Source: Roseovarius sp. THAF27 (GTDB lineage: Bacteria; Pseudomonadota; Alphaproteobacteria; Rhodobacterales; Rhodobacteraceae). Taken from it: DNA of 64,000 nt. Below the pieces are notes generated by a model, which saw only the letters and a list, made by a program, of their open reading frames with translations, did no database searches and was not told the origin of the DNA. The stretch covers positions 2,232,001 to 2,296,000 of the forward strand of contig NZ_CP045393.1 in NCBI RefSeq assembly GCF_009363655.1. The letters run 5' to 3'. Numbering within the stretch: the first letter of the stretch is position 1; every line of letters starts with the position of its first letter. Made by a program: the position numbers and the translations under genes. This document shows positions 7,082-13,331 of this stretch, piece by piece.

Positions 7082-7977
7082 TGGTCCACCTCGCCGCCAG
7101 ATTGCTCGCGCAGAACTCCCTCGTATGCGGTCCGCGCCGCCTTAGCCGCCTTCCGACAACGAGGTGTGACTGGACGATTGAAACGGCCCTTGACCTGAAT
7201 GGCCCGATCGCCAATCCGCCAGGAACAGGTCGCTCTCTCCCGCCCTTGGACACTCAGAACAAATTCACGCCCCTTGCGACACTCATATGTGTAGCTACGG
7301 ACGCAGTGGCTCATCGTGACACCTTCCGTTGCCAGCGCACTCTCAGACGCAAGCAAACTGAAGCTGTAGCCGTCAAAATCAAAGAACCAAGGCTTTGACC
7401 AAGGTGTAGGATCAGACCGCGCAACAACGGCCTTCAATGCAGCAGCGTCGTGTTCTCGACACAACCTTTTGCGACCCCAACTCGGGTCGATCTGCACCCC
7501 CATTCGGGCACAGTCGCGCAGCAGCAAAAGCCATTCAACGACGTCACCGTCATCGCCGGCGAGCCGTGCCGCCTGGTGCAGCTTCGCGTTGCCATAACTG
7601 CGATACTTCCATGGATCGAAGCGTCGACTGGTGGGCCAGATCAGCGACTGCTCGAAACTCCACCCCATGCGCAGCATCAGCGTCAGACGGTGTTTGTTCG
7701 AGGTCAACTTGGCGTGGTGCACCTGTTTCCACAGACCCGCGCCGACCTGCGCCTTGACCTCGGCCGGCGAAGCGCAGAATGCGACCAGGATCGGCGAAAC
7801 GTGCCGAATCCCATCTTTTTCGGCCTGCTGCCAATGCCGCGAGCTCGCGTAGATGCGGCTCAAGATTGGCCGACATTTCCGAAACGTGCTCGCCCAGCCT
7901 GGCAACTCGACAACAGGGCCAGTCCAGTCAGGATAGAGCGTTGAAGCCCTTGCTATCTGCTCTCGAACCGAGGTCAC
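7078..7977 (-). CDS. PcfJ-like protein
   Basis: 299 aa, GTG start at 7977 overlapping the upstream stop. The C-terminal third has the PcfJ-family pattern: LATEGVTMSHCVRSY, then a segment with REFVLSVQGRERATCSW, then IQVKGRFNRPVT. Before it lies a helical region (EWLLLLRDCARMGVQIDP). PcfJ domains occur in plasmids, phages and integrative elements, and their biochemical role is not established. Conserved H-C in SHCV is typical of the family. Confidence 0.7.
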   Translation of the reverse strand: MTSVREQIARASTLYPDWTGPVVELPGWASTFRKCRPILSRIYASSRHWQQAEKDGIRHVSPILVAFCASPAEVKAQVGAGLWKQVHHAKLTSNKHRLTLMLRMGWSFEQSLIWPTSRRFDPWKYRSYGNAKLHQAARLAGDDGDVVEWLLLLRDCARMGVQIDPSWGRKRLCREHDAAALKAVVARSDPTPWSKPWFFDFDGYSFSLLASESALATEGVTMSHCVRSYTYECRKGREFVLSVQGRERATCSWRIGDRAIQVKGRFNRPVTPRCRKAAKAARTAYEGVLREQSGGEVDQ

Positions 7978-8180
7978 GTCAGCCGCCCCGCTTCGCGAAG
8001 CGCCGAAGCCTCACTTCGATCCGCCCACGCGTTGAGTTGCACCGCGAGCTTGCGCGCCTGGTCAGGCTCGAGCGACGCCACGGCGAACTCAACGCCATCA
8101 TCGTCGGTCAGAATGAGATGCACAGCCGTGCAGGCCGGATCCTCGCAGGCGCTCAGGTCTATGCCGGACGCCGGGATCAT
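7974..8180 (-). CDS. Small phage protein, unknown
   Basis: 68 aa, acidic. ATG at 8180 overlaps the previous stop (ATGA). It carries a two-strand pattern with AVHLILTDDDGVEFAVASLE and then a helix ARKLAVQLNAWAD. Translational coupling on both sides supports it as real. No family recognised. Confidence 0.6.
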   Translation of the reverse strand: MIPASGIDLSACEDPACTAVHLILTDDDGVEFAVASLEPDQARKLAVQLNAWADRSEASALREAGRLT

Positions 8181-8452
8181 GCCGCGACCTCGAACTTGTT
8201 CTGAAGATCCGCGACCAGTGCGCGGCTGGCCTCGGGGAAATTGTGGATGAAGGCCAGCACCTGCGCCTGGCGCTCACTGACCCGTCGCAGGCCGAAGAAG
8301 CGCGAACCCGCCGGCAGCAGCGGGTCGAGGATCTCGGCCGTCAGGTTGCGGCCTGTCCGGGCGCAGGCCACGAACCAACCCGCTTCGCCGATCATGCGCC
8401 CGATCGGCGGCATTACCCCGGCGGGGCGCGCGAAGCAGACGATCCCGCTCAT
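8177..8452 (-). CDS. Small phage protein, unknown
   Basis: 91 aa from ATG 8452. The frame remains open further upstream but the added residues look non-coding and Arg/Pro/Gly rich. The body (MIGEAGWFVACARTGRNLTAEIL, RRVSERQAQVLAFIHNF) has an N-terminal beta-like segment and a C-terminal helical end. Overlaps the following gene by four bases. No family recognised. Confidence 0.5.
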   Translation of the reverse strand: MSGIVCFARPAGVMPPIGRMIGEAGWFVACARTGRNLTAEILDPLLPAGSRFFGLRRVSERQAQVLAFIHNFPEASRALVADLQNKFEVAA

Positions 8453-8769
8453 GCCCGACACCGCCAGACAGATGCCAGGGCCCTTTGCACGCGGTCCGGC
8501 CGGGTGGATCCCCGGGACACGACACGCCGTTGCCAGCCCCGGTGGGAATGCGCCGGACCGCGTGCAAAGGACCCCCGGCGCGTGGACAGACGCGCACGGG
8601 GGCAAGGGTGCAGGTTTCCGGGGCAGGCAGTTCGCCCCGCCTCGCCTGTCGAAAAAGGCGGGCGCGCCCTAAGAGGATCGGAGGCACGCCCGCAGGTGAC
8701 AGGGAGGAATACCGCGCGATAAACCCCACGCGGCAAGGGTGTTCGTTTGGCGGAGGCGACCTGGAGCAT
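8449..8769 (-). CDS. Doubtful 106-codon ORF bridging two coupled genes
   Basis: Its ATG at 8769 overlaps the stop of the upstream winged-helix gene (TGATG) and its stop overlaps the next ATG (ATGA). That suggests a coupled gene filling an otherwise empty 317-bp gap in a tightly packed operon. Against it, the product is very Arg/Ser/Pro/Cys rich without a hydrophobic core and carries a 19-bp perfect inverted repeat (8482-8500/8552-8570). It may instead be a structured spacer RNA. Confidence 0.35.
   Translation of the reverse strand: MLQVASAKRTPLPRGVYRAVFLPVTCGRASDPLRARPPFSTGEAGRTACPGNLHPCPRARLSTRRGSFARGPAHSHRGWQRRVVSRGSTRPDRVQRALASVWRCRA
8482..8570. repeat. 19-bp perfect inverted repeat with 51-nt loop
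   Basis: Positions 8482-8500 (CCTTTGCACGCGGTCCGGC) are exactly complementary to 8552-8570. The loop contains further G/C-rich complementary pieces. It lies inside the early operon, ahead of the gene at 8177-8452. It could be an RNA hairpin that sets downstream expression, or a protein-binding site pair. Confidence 0.75.
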
Positions 8770-9308
8770 CACGAGATCTCCACCAGGTAATACCCACCGG
8801 CGGGCGCCGTAACGATCGACCAACCACTCGCAGCGACGTGCCGCCGTAAAAGCGGGATCGACGTGGCGACGCTACCGCTCGAAAATTGACCTTCACGCCC
8901 AATTTCACTGCAGCTCAATCCCGGGGATCCAGCGATGACCAGAAGGATATTTTGCTGCCGTCTGGGCAGATCGGATGCCACATCGCGCACCAGTTCCAAC
9001 TCTGGCCTCGGCAAGTCCTGCGGGTTTTCGACGTCCTGGCGCCGCGGCGGACGTCCCCCGGTCACCTTGCCCGCGCTGCTTTTCCCCTTGCCGCGGTTTG
9101 ACACTGACCGATCGACCCCTGACCGACCGCGCAGCTTGTGCCAGCGGGTGATCAGCGCCGTCTCGGCAATGCCCCATTCATCCGACAGCACCGCGACCTT
9201 CGAATAGACGCCGCCGGTATCGCGCAGCCGGTTGTCGTGATGCATATCCCAGTCATCGGGCAGCACTCGCAGCTTGGCGCGGGCTGGGAATTCGGCACGG
9301 GCGTTCAT
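8769..9308 (-). CDS. Phage winged-helix DNA-binding protein
   Basis: 179 aa from ATG 9308 (overlapping the upstream stop). The N-terminal part (LRVLPDDWDMHHDNRLRDTGG, VAVLSDEWGIAETALITRWHKLR) looks like a sequence-reading helical domain common in Rhodobacteraceae phages. The C-terminal ~65 residues (RRQQNILLVIAGSPGLSCSEI... SVATSIPLLRRHV... GYYLVEI) form a winged helix. A role in early gene control or replication is likely; the target is not known. Confidence 0.6.
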   Translation of the reverse strand: MNARAEFPARAKLRVLPDDWDMHHDNRLRDTGGVYSKVAVLSDEWGIAETALITRWHKLRGRSGVDRSVSNRGKGKSSAGKVTGGRPPRRQDVENPQDLPRPELELVRDVASDLPRRQQNILLVIAGSPGLSCSEIGREGQFSSGSVATSIPLLRRHVAASGWSIVTAPAGGYYLVEIS

Positions 9309-9703
9309 GGGAAAACACCGAAGGCTTTTGCGACCATGAAAAGACAGCAAGCCAGACCTGCCGCCTGCATAACGCCGGCCATCTGGCTCAGGTCCCGTTT
9401 TTCGATTGCCTCCTTCTGCGCCTGCGCGGCAAACTCCGCAATCCACGCCTCTGTCCACTTTGCCTTCGCCAAATCCTCGGCCGCGACATTGCGCACAAGC
9501 TGCTGGCCCGGATCGATCCGCCGGGCAAGCGCTCGCGCCGTCGCGGGGTCCAGCTCCATCGACAAGGTGACCAGCTTGCCCAACGCCTCGCCCTCTACGG
9601 CCAGCACGCGCAACTGCGCCGCGGTCCGCGCCAGGCGGGCGTCATGGTCGCCGGCATTGACCGTGTTGATCTCGCCAGTGTGGTTCGAACTGTGCTTGGT
9701 CAT
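9305..9703 (-). CDS. Phage protein with C-terminal membrane segment
   Basis: 132 aa, ATG at 9703. Long amphipathic helices (RLARTAAQLRVLAVEGEALGKL) precede a short hydrophobic segment near the C-terminus (MQAAGLACCLFMVAKAFGVF), suggesting a tail-anchored membrane protein. No family recognised. A superinfection or host-interference function would fit but is not shown. Confidence 0.55.
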   Translation of the reverse strand: MTKHSSNHTGEINTVNAGDHDARLARTAAQLRVLAVEGEALGKLVTLSMELDPATARALARRIDPGQQLVRNVAAEDLAKAKWTEAWIAEFAAQAQKEAIEKRDLSQMAGVMQAAGLACCLFMVAKAFGVFP

Positions 9704-9712
9704 GCCGCCCTC

Positions 9713-10135
9713 CTACTCCGCCGCGAACAACATGCGCGGAGCTGCAAGCGGATGGTCATTCACGGCGATCGCGACATAGCCGCCGCCGGCGCCGCTTTCG
9801 CCCTTCCACCACTTTCGCGCGGTGCGCTCGGAGACGTGAAACCGATCCTGAACGTGCCGCAAATCGCTGTAATGACTGCGGATAAAGCGCGACCATCGCT
9901 CGGGAAATTCGCGGTGCACCTGGTGCGGATCAAAAACCGCCACCGGCCCGGACTTATGTTCGGACCAAAATTCCGAATTCTGGCCGTTTCGGAACATTTG
10001 TCCGGACCCATGTCCGGACTTTTGTCCGAACTCATGTCCGGTAGCGCCCTGAAGTGCTGCGATGGCATCCTCGGGACATGACCCATCGTCGCAACACACA
10101 ACGAAAAATCTCGGGCGGTCCACGCGGCGGTTCAT
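9713..10135 (-). CDS. Phage DNA-binding-type protein with variable repeat insert
   Basis: 140 aa. The C-terminal half (EFPERWSRFIRSHY, VQDRFHVSERTARKWWKGESG) contains a helix-turn-helix-like segment with the Trp-Trp-Lys end seen in related Rhodobacteraceae phage proteins. Residues ~32-60 are low-complexity repeats (GHEFGQKSGHGSGQMF), encoded by TGTCCGGAC-type DNA repeats (9948-10042). It follows the Cro-like gene with a 4-base overlap. Confidence 0.55.
   Translation of the reverse strand: MNRRVDRPRFFVVCCDDGSCPEDAIAALQGATGHEFGQKSGHGSGQMFRNGQNSEFWSEHKSGPVAVFDPHQVHREFPERWSRFIRSHYSDLRHVQDRFHVSERTARKWWKGESGAGGGYVAIAVNDHPLAAPRMLFAAE
9948..10042. repeat. TGTCCGGAC repeat cluster within a phage gene
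   Basis: Copies of (T/A)TGTCCGGAC or one-base variants lie at about 9954, 9996, 10009, 10021 and 10032, the last four at 11-13 bp spacing. Further half copies are at 9948 and 9987. The period is close to one DNA helical turn, as expected for protein-binding arrays. The repeats are translated into the SGH/SGQ peptide insert of the gene at 9713-10135. Confidence 0.7.
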
Positions 10136-10353
10136 GCGGCATCCTCAGGTTTCACAGAGACCGCCGCATCGTGCCGCTCCATAAAATTCAAGAGTCGCTG
10201 CGCAATTTCAGTGGTGCAGTCCCCACCGGATTGAAGCCGCGAATAGAGCCGACTGTTTCCAACTGCTCGGCTGGTAACTGTCGCAGGTGCGATGCTGTGG
10301 CGCTTTCCGAACGCTTCGATCGCTTTGATGATCTGTACTCTGGTCATGGACAC
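10132..10353 (-). CDS. Cro-like small regulator, first gene of the leftward early operon
   Basis: 73 aa. It starts GTG at 10353 (or ATG at 10347). It is divergent to the repressor and contains a helical fold with RVQIIKAIEAFGKRHSIAPATVTSRAVG, consistent with a HTH. If transcription starts from the TTGACG-N17-CTCTAT promoter at 10354-10382, the GTG lies at or next to the transcript start, so translation would be nearly leaderless. Role as Cro or CII-like switch protein is inferred from position. Confidence 0.55.
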   Translation of the reverse strand: MSMTRVQIIKAIEAFGKRHSIAPATVTSRAVGNSRLYSRLQSGGDCTTEIAQRLLNFMERHDAAVSVKPEDAA

Positions 10354-10398
10354 ATAGAGGACAATTGTCCCCTATTCGTCAAGAGACTTTTGTCCCCT
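10354..10398. promoter_or_regulatory. Early leftward promoter with repressor operators
   Basis: On the minus strand, -35 TTGACG (10382-10377), a 17-bp spacer and -10 CTCTAT (10359-10354). The spacer carries the palindrome GGACAATTGTCC (10359-10370). A weaker copy, GAGACTTTTGTCCCC (10384-10398), lies toward the repressor gene. The same palindrome recurs at 11210-11222 and 11238-11253, so it is the probable binding site of the phage repressor or Cro. Confidence 0.7.
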
Positions 10399-10427
10399 AG
10401 AAGCGACAACCACGAAATGAGTATCTA

Positions 10428-10778
10428 ATGTTCATGGTCAGACGCTTTTATGATGCATTCAAAGAAGCCCTAGAAATCACGGGCATCAGCGCAGCTCAAG
10501 CATGCGCCATGGCGGACGTTTCGCCCGACCAGATCAAGAAATTGATGCAGCGAGGAGCCAAGGGCGAGAAAGTTTCCACCAACGTGGAAGACGCAATGCG
10601 GCTGGCCAATGCTCTTGGATTTACCCTGGATGAGTTGCTGCAGGATGACACCGCCGCTCTTCGATCAGAAGCCGCCGCTCTGTGGCGATCACTAAGTCAC
10701 GAAGAACGGGGTCTCTTGCGAGCCGTTGCACGTGGGCGAGACGGAGATCCGGATCCTGCTCTTCAGAAATCCTCCTGA
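10428..10778 (+). CDS. CI-like phage repressor (XRE-type HTH)
   Basis: 116 aa. The N-terminal ~70 residues read as a Xre/CI helix-turn-helix: AFKEALEITGISAAQACAMADVSPDQIKKLMQRG, then NVEDAMRLANALGFTLDELL. The C-terminal ~40 residues are helical and lack a LexA-type Ser-Lys peptidase, so induction by self-cleavage is not expected. Divergent from the Cro-like gene with palindromic operators between them. This is the likely master repressor of lysogeny. Confidence 0.7.
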   Translation: MFMVRRFYDAFKEALEITGISAAQACAMADVSPDQIKKLMQRGAKGEKVSTNVEDAMRLANALGFTLDELLQDDTAALRSEAAALWRSLSHEERGLLRAVARGRDGDPDPALQKSS

Positions 10779-11209
10779 GCGCGTTCACAAATTTCCTCCA
10801 GTCTCTGACCATTGCACCCTCCGCGTTCCCCATGCGTTCCGCCAGACTAAGCGGGCTCCGCGCGAGCCGTCAACTTAGGTGAGCGACGTTTCTGTGGGTA
10901 TTCTGCCAGCAACTAGATAAAGACTTGATAGCGCGAACAAAGAAAGGTTTCGCACTAGGAGCCTTGCAATTCCGACAATATTCTCGATCACTGCTTTGCC
11001 GCCCCGAACGCAAGACCAGCGAATCTAAACACCCATCAATTTGGGCAATTTCGACCGTCGAACCTCGGCAAACATTGAATGCAGCACACAAGTAAAACCC
11101 CGAATTACTCTTTTAGAAAATCCAGTACAGTTACCGAGTTTTATTTGGATTGCCGGAATTAAGGCTACCGCAATGCTTGCCGAACGAATCGACAGCGCCT
11201 AGCCAACAA
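10779..11209. other. AT-rich stretch without a convincing gene
   Basis: About 430 bp between the repressor and the second operator region. Base composition drops clearly below the neighbours. A minus-strand frame of 73 codons (10870-11091) has two Cys pairs (YCRNCK) but no ribosome-binding site and no coupling, so I do not call it. It may hold decayed accessory genes. Confidence 0.5.
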
Positions 11210-11261
11210 GGGACAATTGTCTCTTTTTATTGTTGACGGGGACATTTGTCCCCTTCATATT
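11210..11261 (+). promoter_or_regulatory. Repressor-controlled rightward promoter
   Basis: -35 TTGACG (11233-11238), 17-bp spacer, -10 CATATT (11256-11261). The palindrome GGGGACATTTGTCCCC (11238-11253) fills the spacer and a second copy GGGACAATTGTCT lies at 11210-11222. The -35 and operator placement copy those of the leftward promoter at 10354-10382, which implies control by the same repressor. It should drive the rightward genes from 11296. Confidence 0.7.
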
Positions 11262-11295
11262 CCTCCAAAATCACCAATCGGTGCAGGAGGAAACG

Positions 11296-11469
11296 ATGAA
11301 CGTCCAAAACCCAAATGCTGAAGCCGATGCCCGCGCCCACGCTCGTTGGGTGATCGCCAACCCCGATCAGACCAAGGATGAAGTCGCCCTCCGCGTCCGC
11401 CGCCCAGTCCATGCCAACCAGCAAAGGTCGCAAGCGACGCGCGAACATGATCGCCTTATCGCCAAATAG
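11296..11469 (+). CDS. Small phage protein, unknown
   Basis: 57 aa. ATG at 11296 follows AGGAGGAAACG, a near-perfect ribosome-binding site. Acidic/helical N-terminus (NAEADARAHARWVIANPDQTKDE) and basic C-terminus. First gene behind the operator-controlled promoter. No family recognised. Confidence 0.55.
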   Translation: MNVQNPNAEADARAHARWVIANPDQTKDEVALRVRRPVHANQQRSQATREHDRLIAK

Positions 11470-11479
11470 GAGCACGTCA

Positions 11480-11671
11480 ATGCCCGATTTCATGATCGAA
11501 AAGTATGAACGCAACCAAACCCAGCCGGCCAACCCCGGCGACGCGGTGCTCTGGTTTCTGCTTGGTCTCAAAGTTGTCCTGGTCGTCAGCACGCTGCTGG
11601 CCCTGACGCTTCACGTGGTGCAGCGGGTCGCTGTCGAGACGGCCGTGATCGAGCAGATCGGTCGCTACTGA
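11480..11671 (+). CDS. Small single-pass membrane protein
   Basis: 63 aa. ATG at 11480 after AGGAGCACGTCA. Residues ~22-48 (AVLWFLLGLKVVLVVSTLLAL) form a transmembrane helix, followed by a short tail. Its stop overlaps the next ATG (TGATG). Unknown function. Confidence 0.55.
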   Translation: MPDFMIEKYERNQTQPANPGDAVLWFLLGLKVVLVVSTLLALTLHVVQRVAVETAVIEQIGRY

Positions 11672-11949
11672 TGCCGGTGCGCACGCCCTTCCGCGACCTG
11701 CCCCTGCCCCAGCAGGCCGGCATGATGGCGTGCGAAGAGCATTTCCGAACCTTCGTCGGCAACCGCATTTTCCGCGACAACCACGGCCCGGTGCAAGAAG
11801 GCGCCGCCGCCGAATACATCCGCGGCTGGTGCGGCGTGCGCAGCCGGCGCGATCTGGCCACCGATCCCCGCGCCGCCGAACGCTTCGAGACGCTGCGCAC
11901 CGAATACGACGCCTGGCGCGGCCGCATCCCGCGTCCCAACCGACGCTAA
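11671..11949 (+). CDS. Small phage protein, unknown
   Basis: 92 aa, coupled to the previous gene by TGATG. Soluble, Arg-rich, with conserved-looking EEHFRTFVGNRIFRDNHGP and AAEYIRGWCGVRSRRDL blocks. No family recognised. Downstream (11990-12032) CCCCCGGC and GCCGGGGG arms can form a long-range hairpin before the next gene. Confidence 0.55.
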   Translation: MPVRTPFRDLPLPQQAGMMACEEHFRTFVGNRIFRDNHGPVQEGAAAEYIRGWCGVRSRRDLATDPRAAERFETLRTEYDAWRGRIPRPNRR

Positions 11950-12050
11950 CCAAATGCCACCCCGCATCCCTTGAGGGTGGTGACCCCCGGCACGTCTTCG
12001 AGCCCCCACTCAGTGGCGCGCCGGGGGAAACTGACACAGAGGATACGAGC

Positions 12051-12365
12051 ATGAGCCAATGCGTGAAAAACGGTTGCCAAAACAAGGGCGAGTGGGCGGT
12101 CAAAGTCCACTTGCCTGCAAAAGGCTGGTCGCTGGCAGCACACACACCCGTCTCAGTCATCTCCGATATGCCGCTGTGCCGTGATCATGCCGAAGAGGAA
12201 AACCTGCTGGAGGACTTTCCAGACCTTCGCCGCGCGCTCTGCGACATCCTCGAATCGAACGGCCTCGCCGAGCCAGATTTCGACCGCGCCTGGACAGAAC
12301 CGGTTCGCAGATCTTCGAAGGAATTCGCGGAGTTTGAGAAGAGCCGCGCGAAGCACATGAATTGA
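12051..12365 (+). CDS. Small phage protein with zinc-ribbon-like N-terminus
   Basis: 104 aa. ATG at 12051 after AGAGGATACGAGC. It begins MSQCVKNGCQNKGEWAVKV, with two Cys, and later has MPLCRDH. The C-C-C-H set could bind zinc. C-terminal half is acidic and helical. No family recognised. Confidence 0.55.
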   Translation: MSQCVKNGCQNKGEWAVKVHLPAKGWSLAAHTPVSVISDMPLCRDHAEEENLLEDFPDLRRALCDILESNGLAEPDFDRAWTEPVRRSSKEFAEFEKSRAKHMN

Positions 12366-12383
12366 AATAGAGGATCCGGAGAC

Positions 12384-12725
12384 ATGCCACGCCCCAGGGA
12401 AACGAAACACTATCTGGCCGCAGAGCTCCGCGCCGTGGCCGCCAAGGCGCAACCCTCCAACGCCGCAAAGTATGAGGCGCTGGCAGCAAGGGCGGAGACA
12501 GGAGAATTCGACGACTACGCCGATGTGCACGTCTGTGGACCGACGGCCCTCTACATCGAGCTGATGAACGCCGGTTTCACAAAGTTTGCCAAGCGGGTCG
12601 CAGAAGGCGAATTCGATGCGACCCGCGAGGAATCCGAGGAATGGGCCCGATCCCAAACCGACCCCGAAACCGTGCGGATCATGAACGCGATGGGCATCGG
12701 CCCCGATCGCAGCCGCGATAACTGA
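12384..12725 (+). CDS. Phage protein, unknown
   Basis: 113 aa. ATG at 12384 after AGGATCCGGAGAC. Helical throughout (HYLAAELRAVAAKAQPSN, ALYIELMNAGFTKFAKRV), acidic C-terminal part. Same strand and spacing as neighbours. No family recognised. Confidence 0.55.
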   Translation: MPRPRETKHYLAAELRAVAAKAQPSNAAKYEALAARAETGEFDDYADVHVCGPTALYIELMNAGFTKFAKRVAEGEFDATREESEEWARSQTDPETVRIMNAMGIGPDRSRDN

Positions 12726-12740
12726 AACGAGGAGACGAGC

Positions 12741-13307
12741 ATGAGAGAACCCATCGGTCCGGCGCAGCAACCTTGGGTGCTGAATATTCCAATCATGCAG
12801 CAGTCGGTCCTGTTTGCGGCCGTGCGCGCGCCGGACGGGATCCGCAAGAACCACCCAGTGAAGGTGTTGCTCCGCTGGTATCGCCGGTGCGTTCTATTGT
12901 CGGCCTTCGACCAGCGCGCCCTGACGGACCCTTTTGAGCCAGGCGGTGGCAGCTTTACTGGGCCGTTCACGGTCACTCACGCACGTTCAGCAGGCCTTTG
13001 GCTTGGCGACATTGGCGACTTCAATGGTTGGACCGAAGAATGCAGCCGAATTTTCGATCAGATGAGGCTCGTTTACCTCGAGCACGTCGACGAGCTGCCG
13101 CACCACTTTCAGCTGCACTTCATGCACGGCGCCCAGATCATCGGTGTCCATCACTCCGACGATAAAATCGCCGATTGGTGGCGCCATTTCTACCACATGA
13201 TCGTAAACGATGCGCATTTGCACCCGGAAACCGACGACGAAATGAACATGCGACTTTCCGACGATCGCGAGGAATGGAAGCGCCGCGAAGTCGTGACCGC
13301 AGTCTGA
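12741..13307 (+). CDS. Phage protein, unknown, His/Trp-rich
   Basis: 188 aa. ATG at 12741 after GAGGAGACGAGC. The second half carries PHHFQLHFMHGAQIIGVHH and WWRHFYHMIVNDAHLHPE, a density of His that could bind a metal, though the spacing matches no motif I know. The product resembles hypothetical proteins often found in Rhodobacteraceae prophages. No function assigned. Confidence 0.6.
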   Translation: MREPIGPAQQPWVLNIPIMQQSVLFAAVRAPDGIRKNHPVKVLLRWYRRCVLLSAFDQRALTDPFEPGGGSFTGPFTVTHARSAGLWLGDIGDFNGWTEECSRIFDQMRLVYLEHVDELPHHFQLHFMHGAQIIGVHHSDDKIADWWRHFYHMIVNDAHLHPETDDEMNMRLSDDREEWKRREVVTAV

Positions 13308-13331
13308 TTTCACCGAAAAGGAACCCAAACC

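Noticed and set aside
9948..10042. CRISPR-like repeat array
   Set aside because: Units of ~11-13 bp without spacers inside a coding gene; no cas genes. Better explained as a binding-site array.
10621..10833. 70-codon minus-strand frame over the repressor
   Set aside because: Fully antisense to the XRE repressor, no ribosome-binding site and no domain.
10870..11091. 73-codon minus-strand frame with a Cys pair
   Set aside because: No ribosome-binding site, no coupling to neighbours, lies in AT-rich DNA that looks decayed; kept only as a note.
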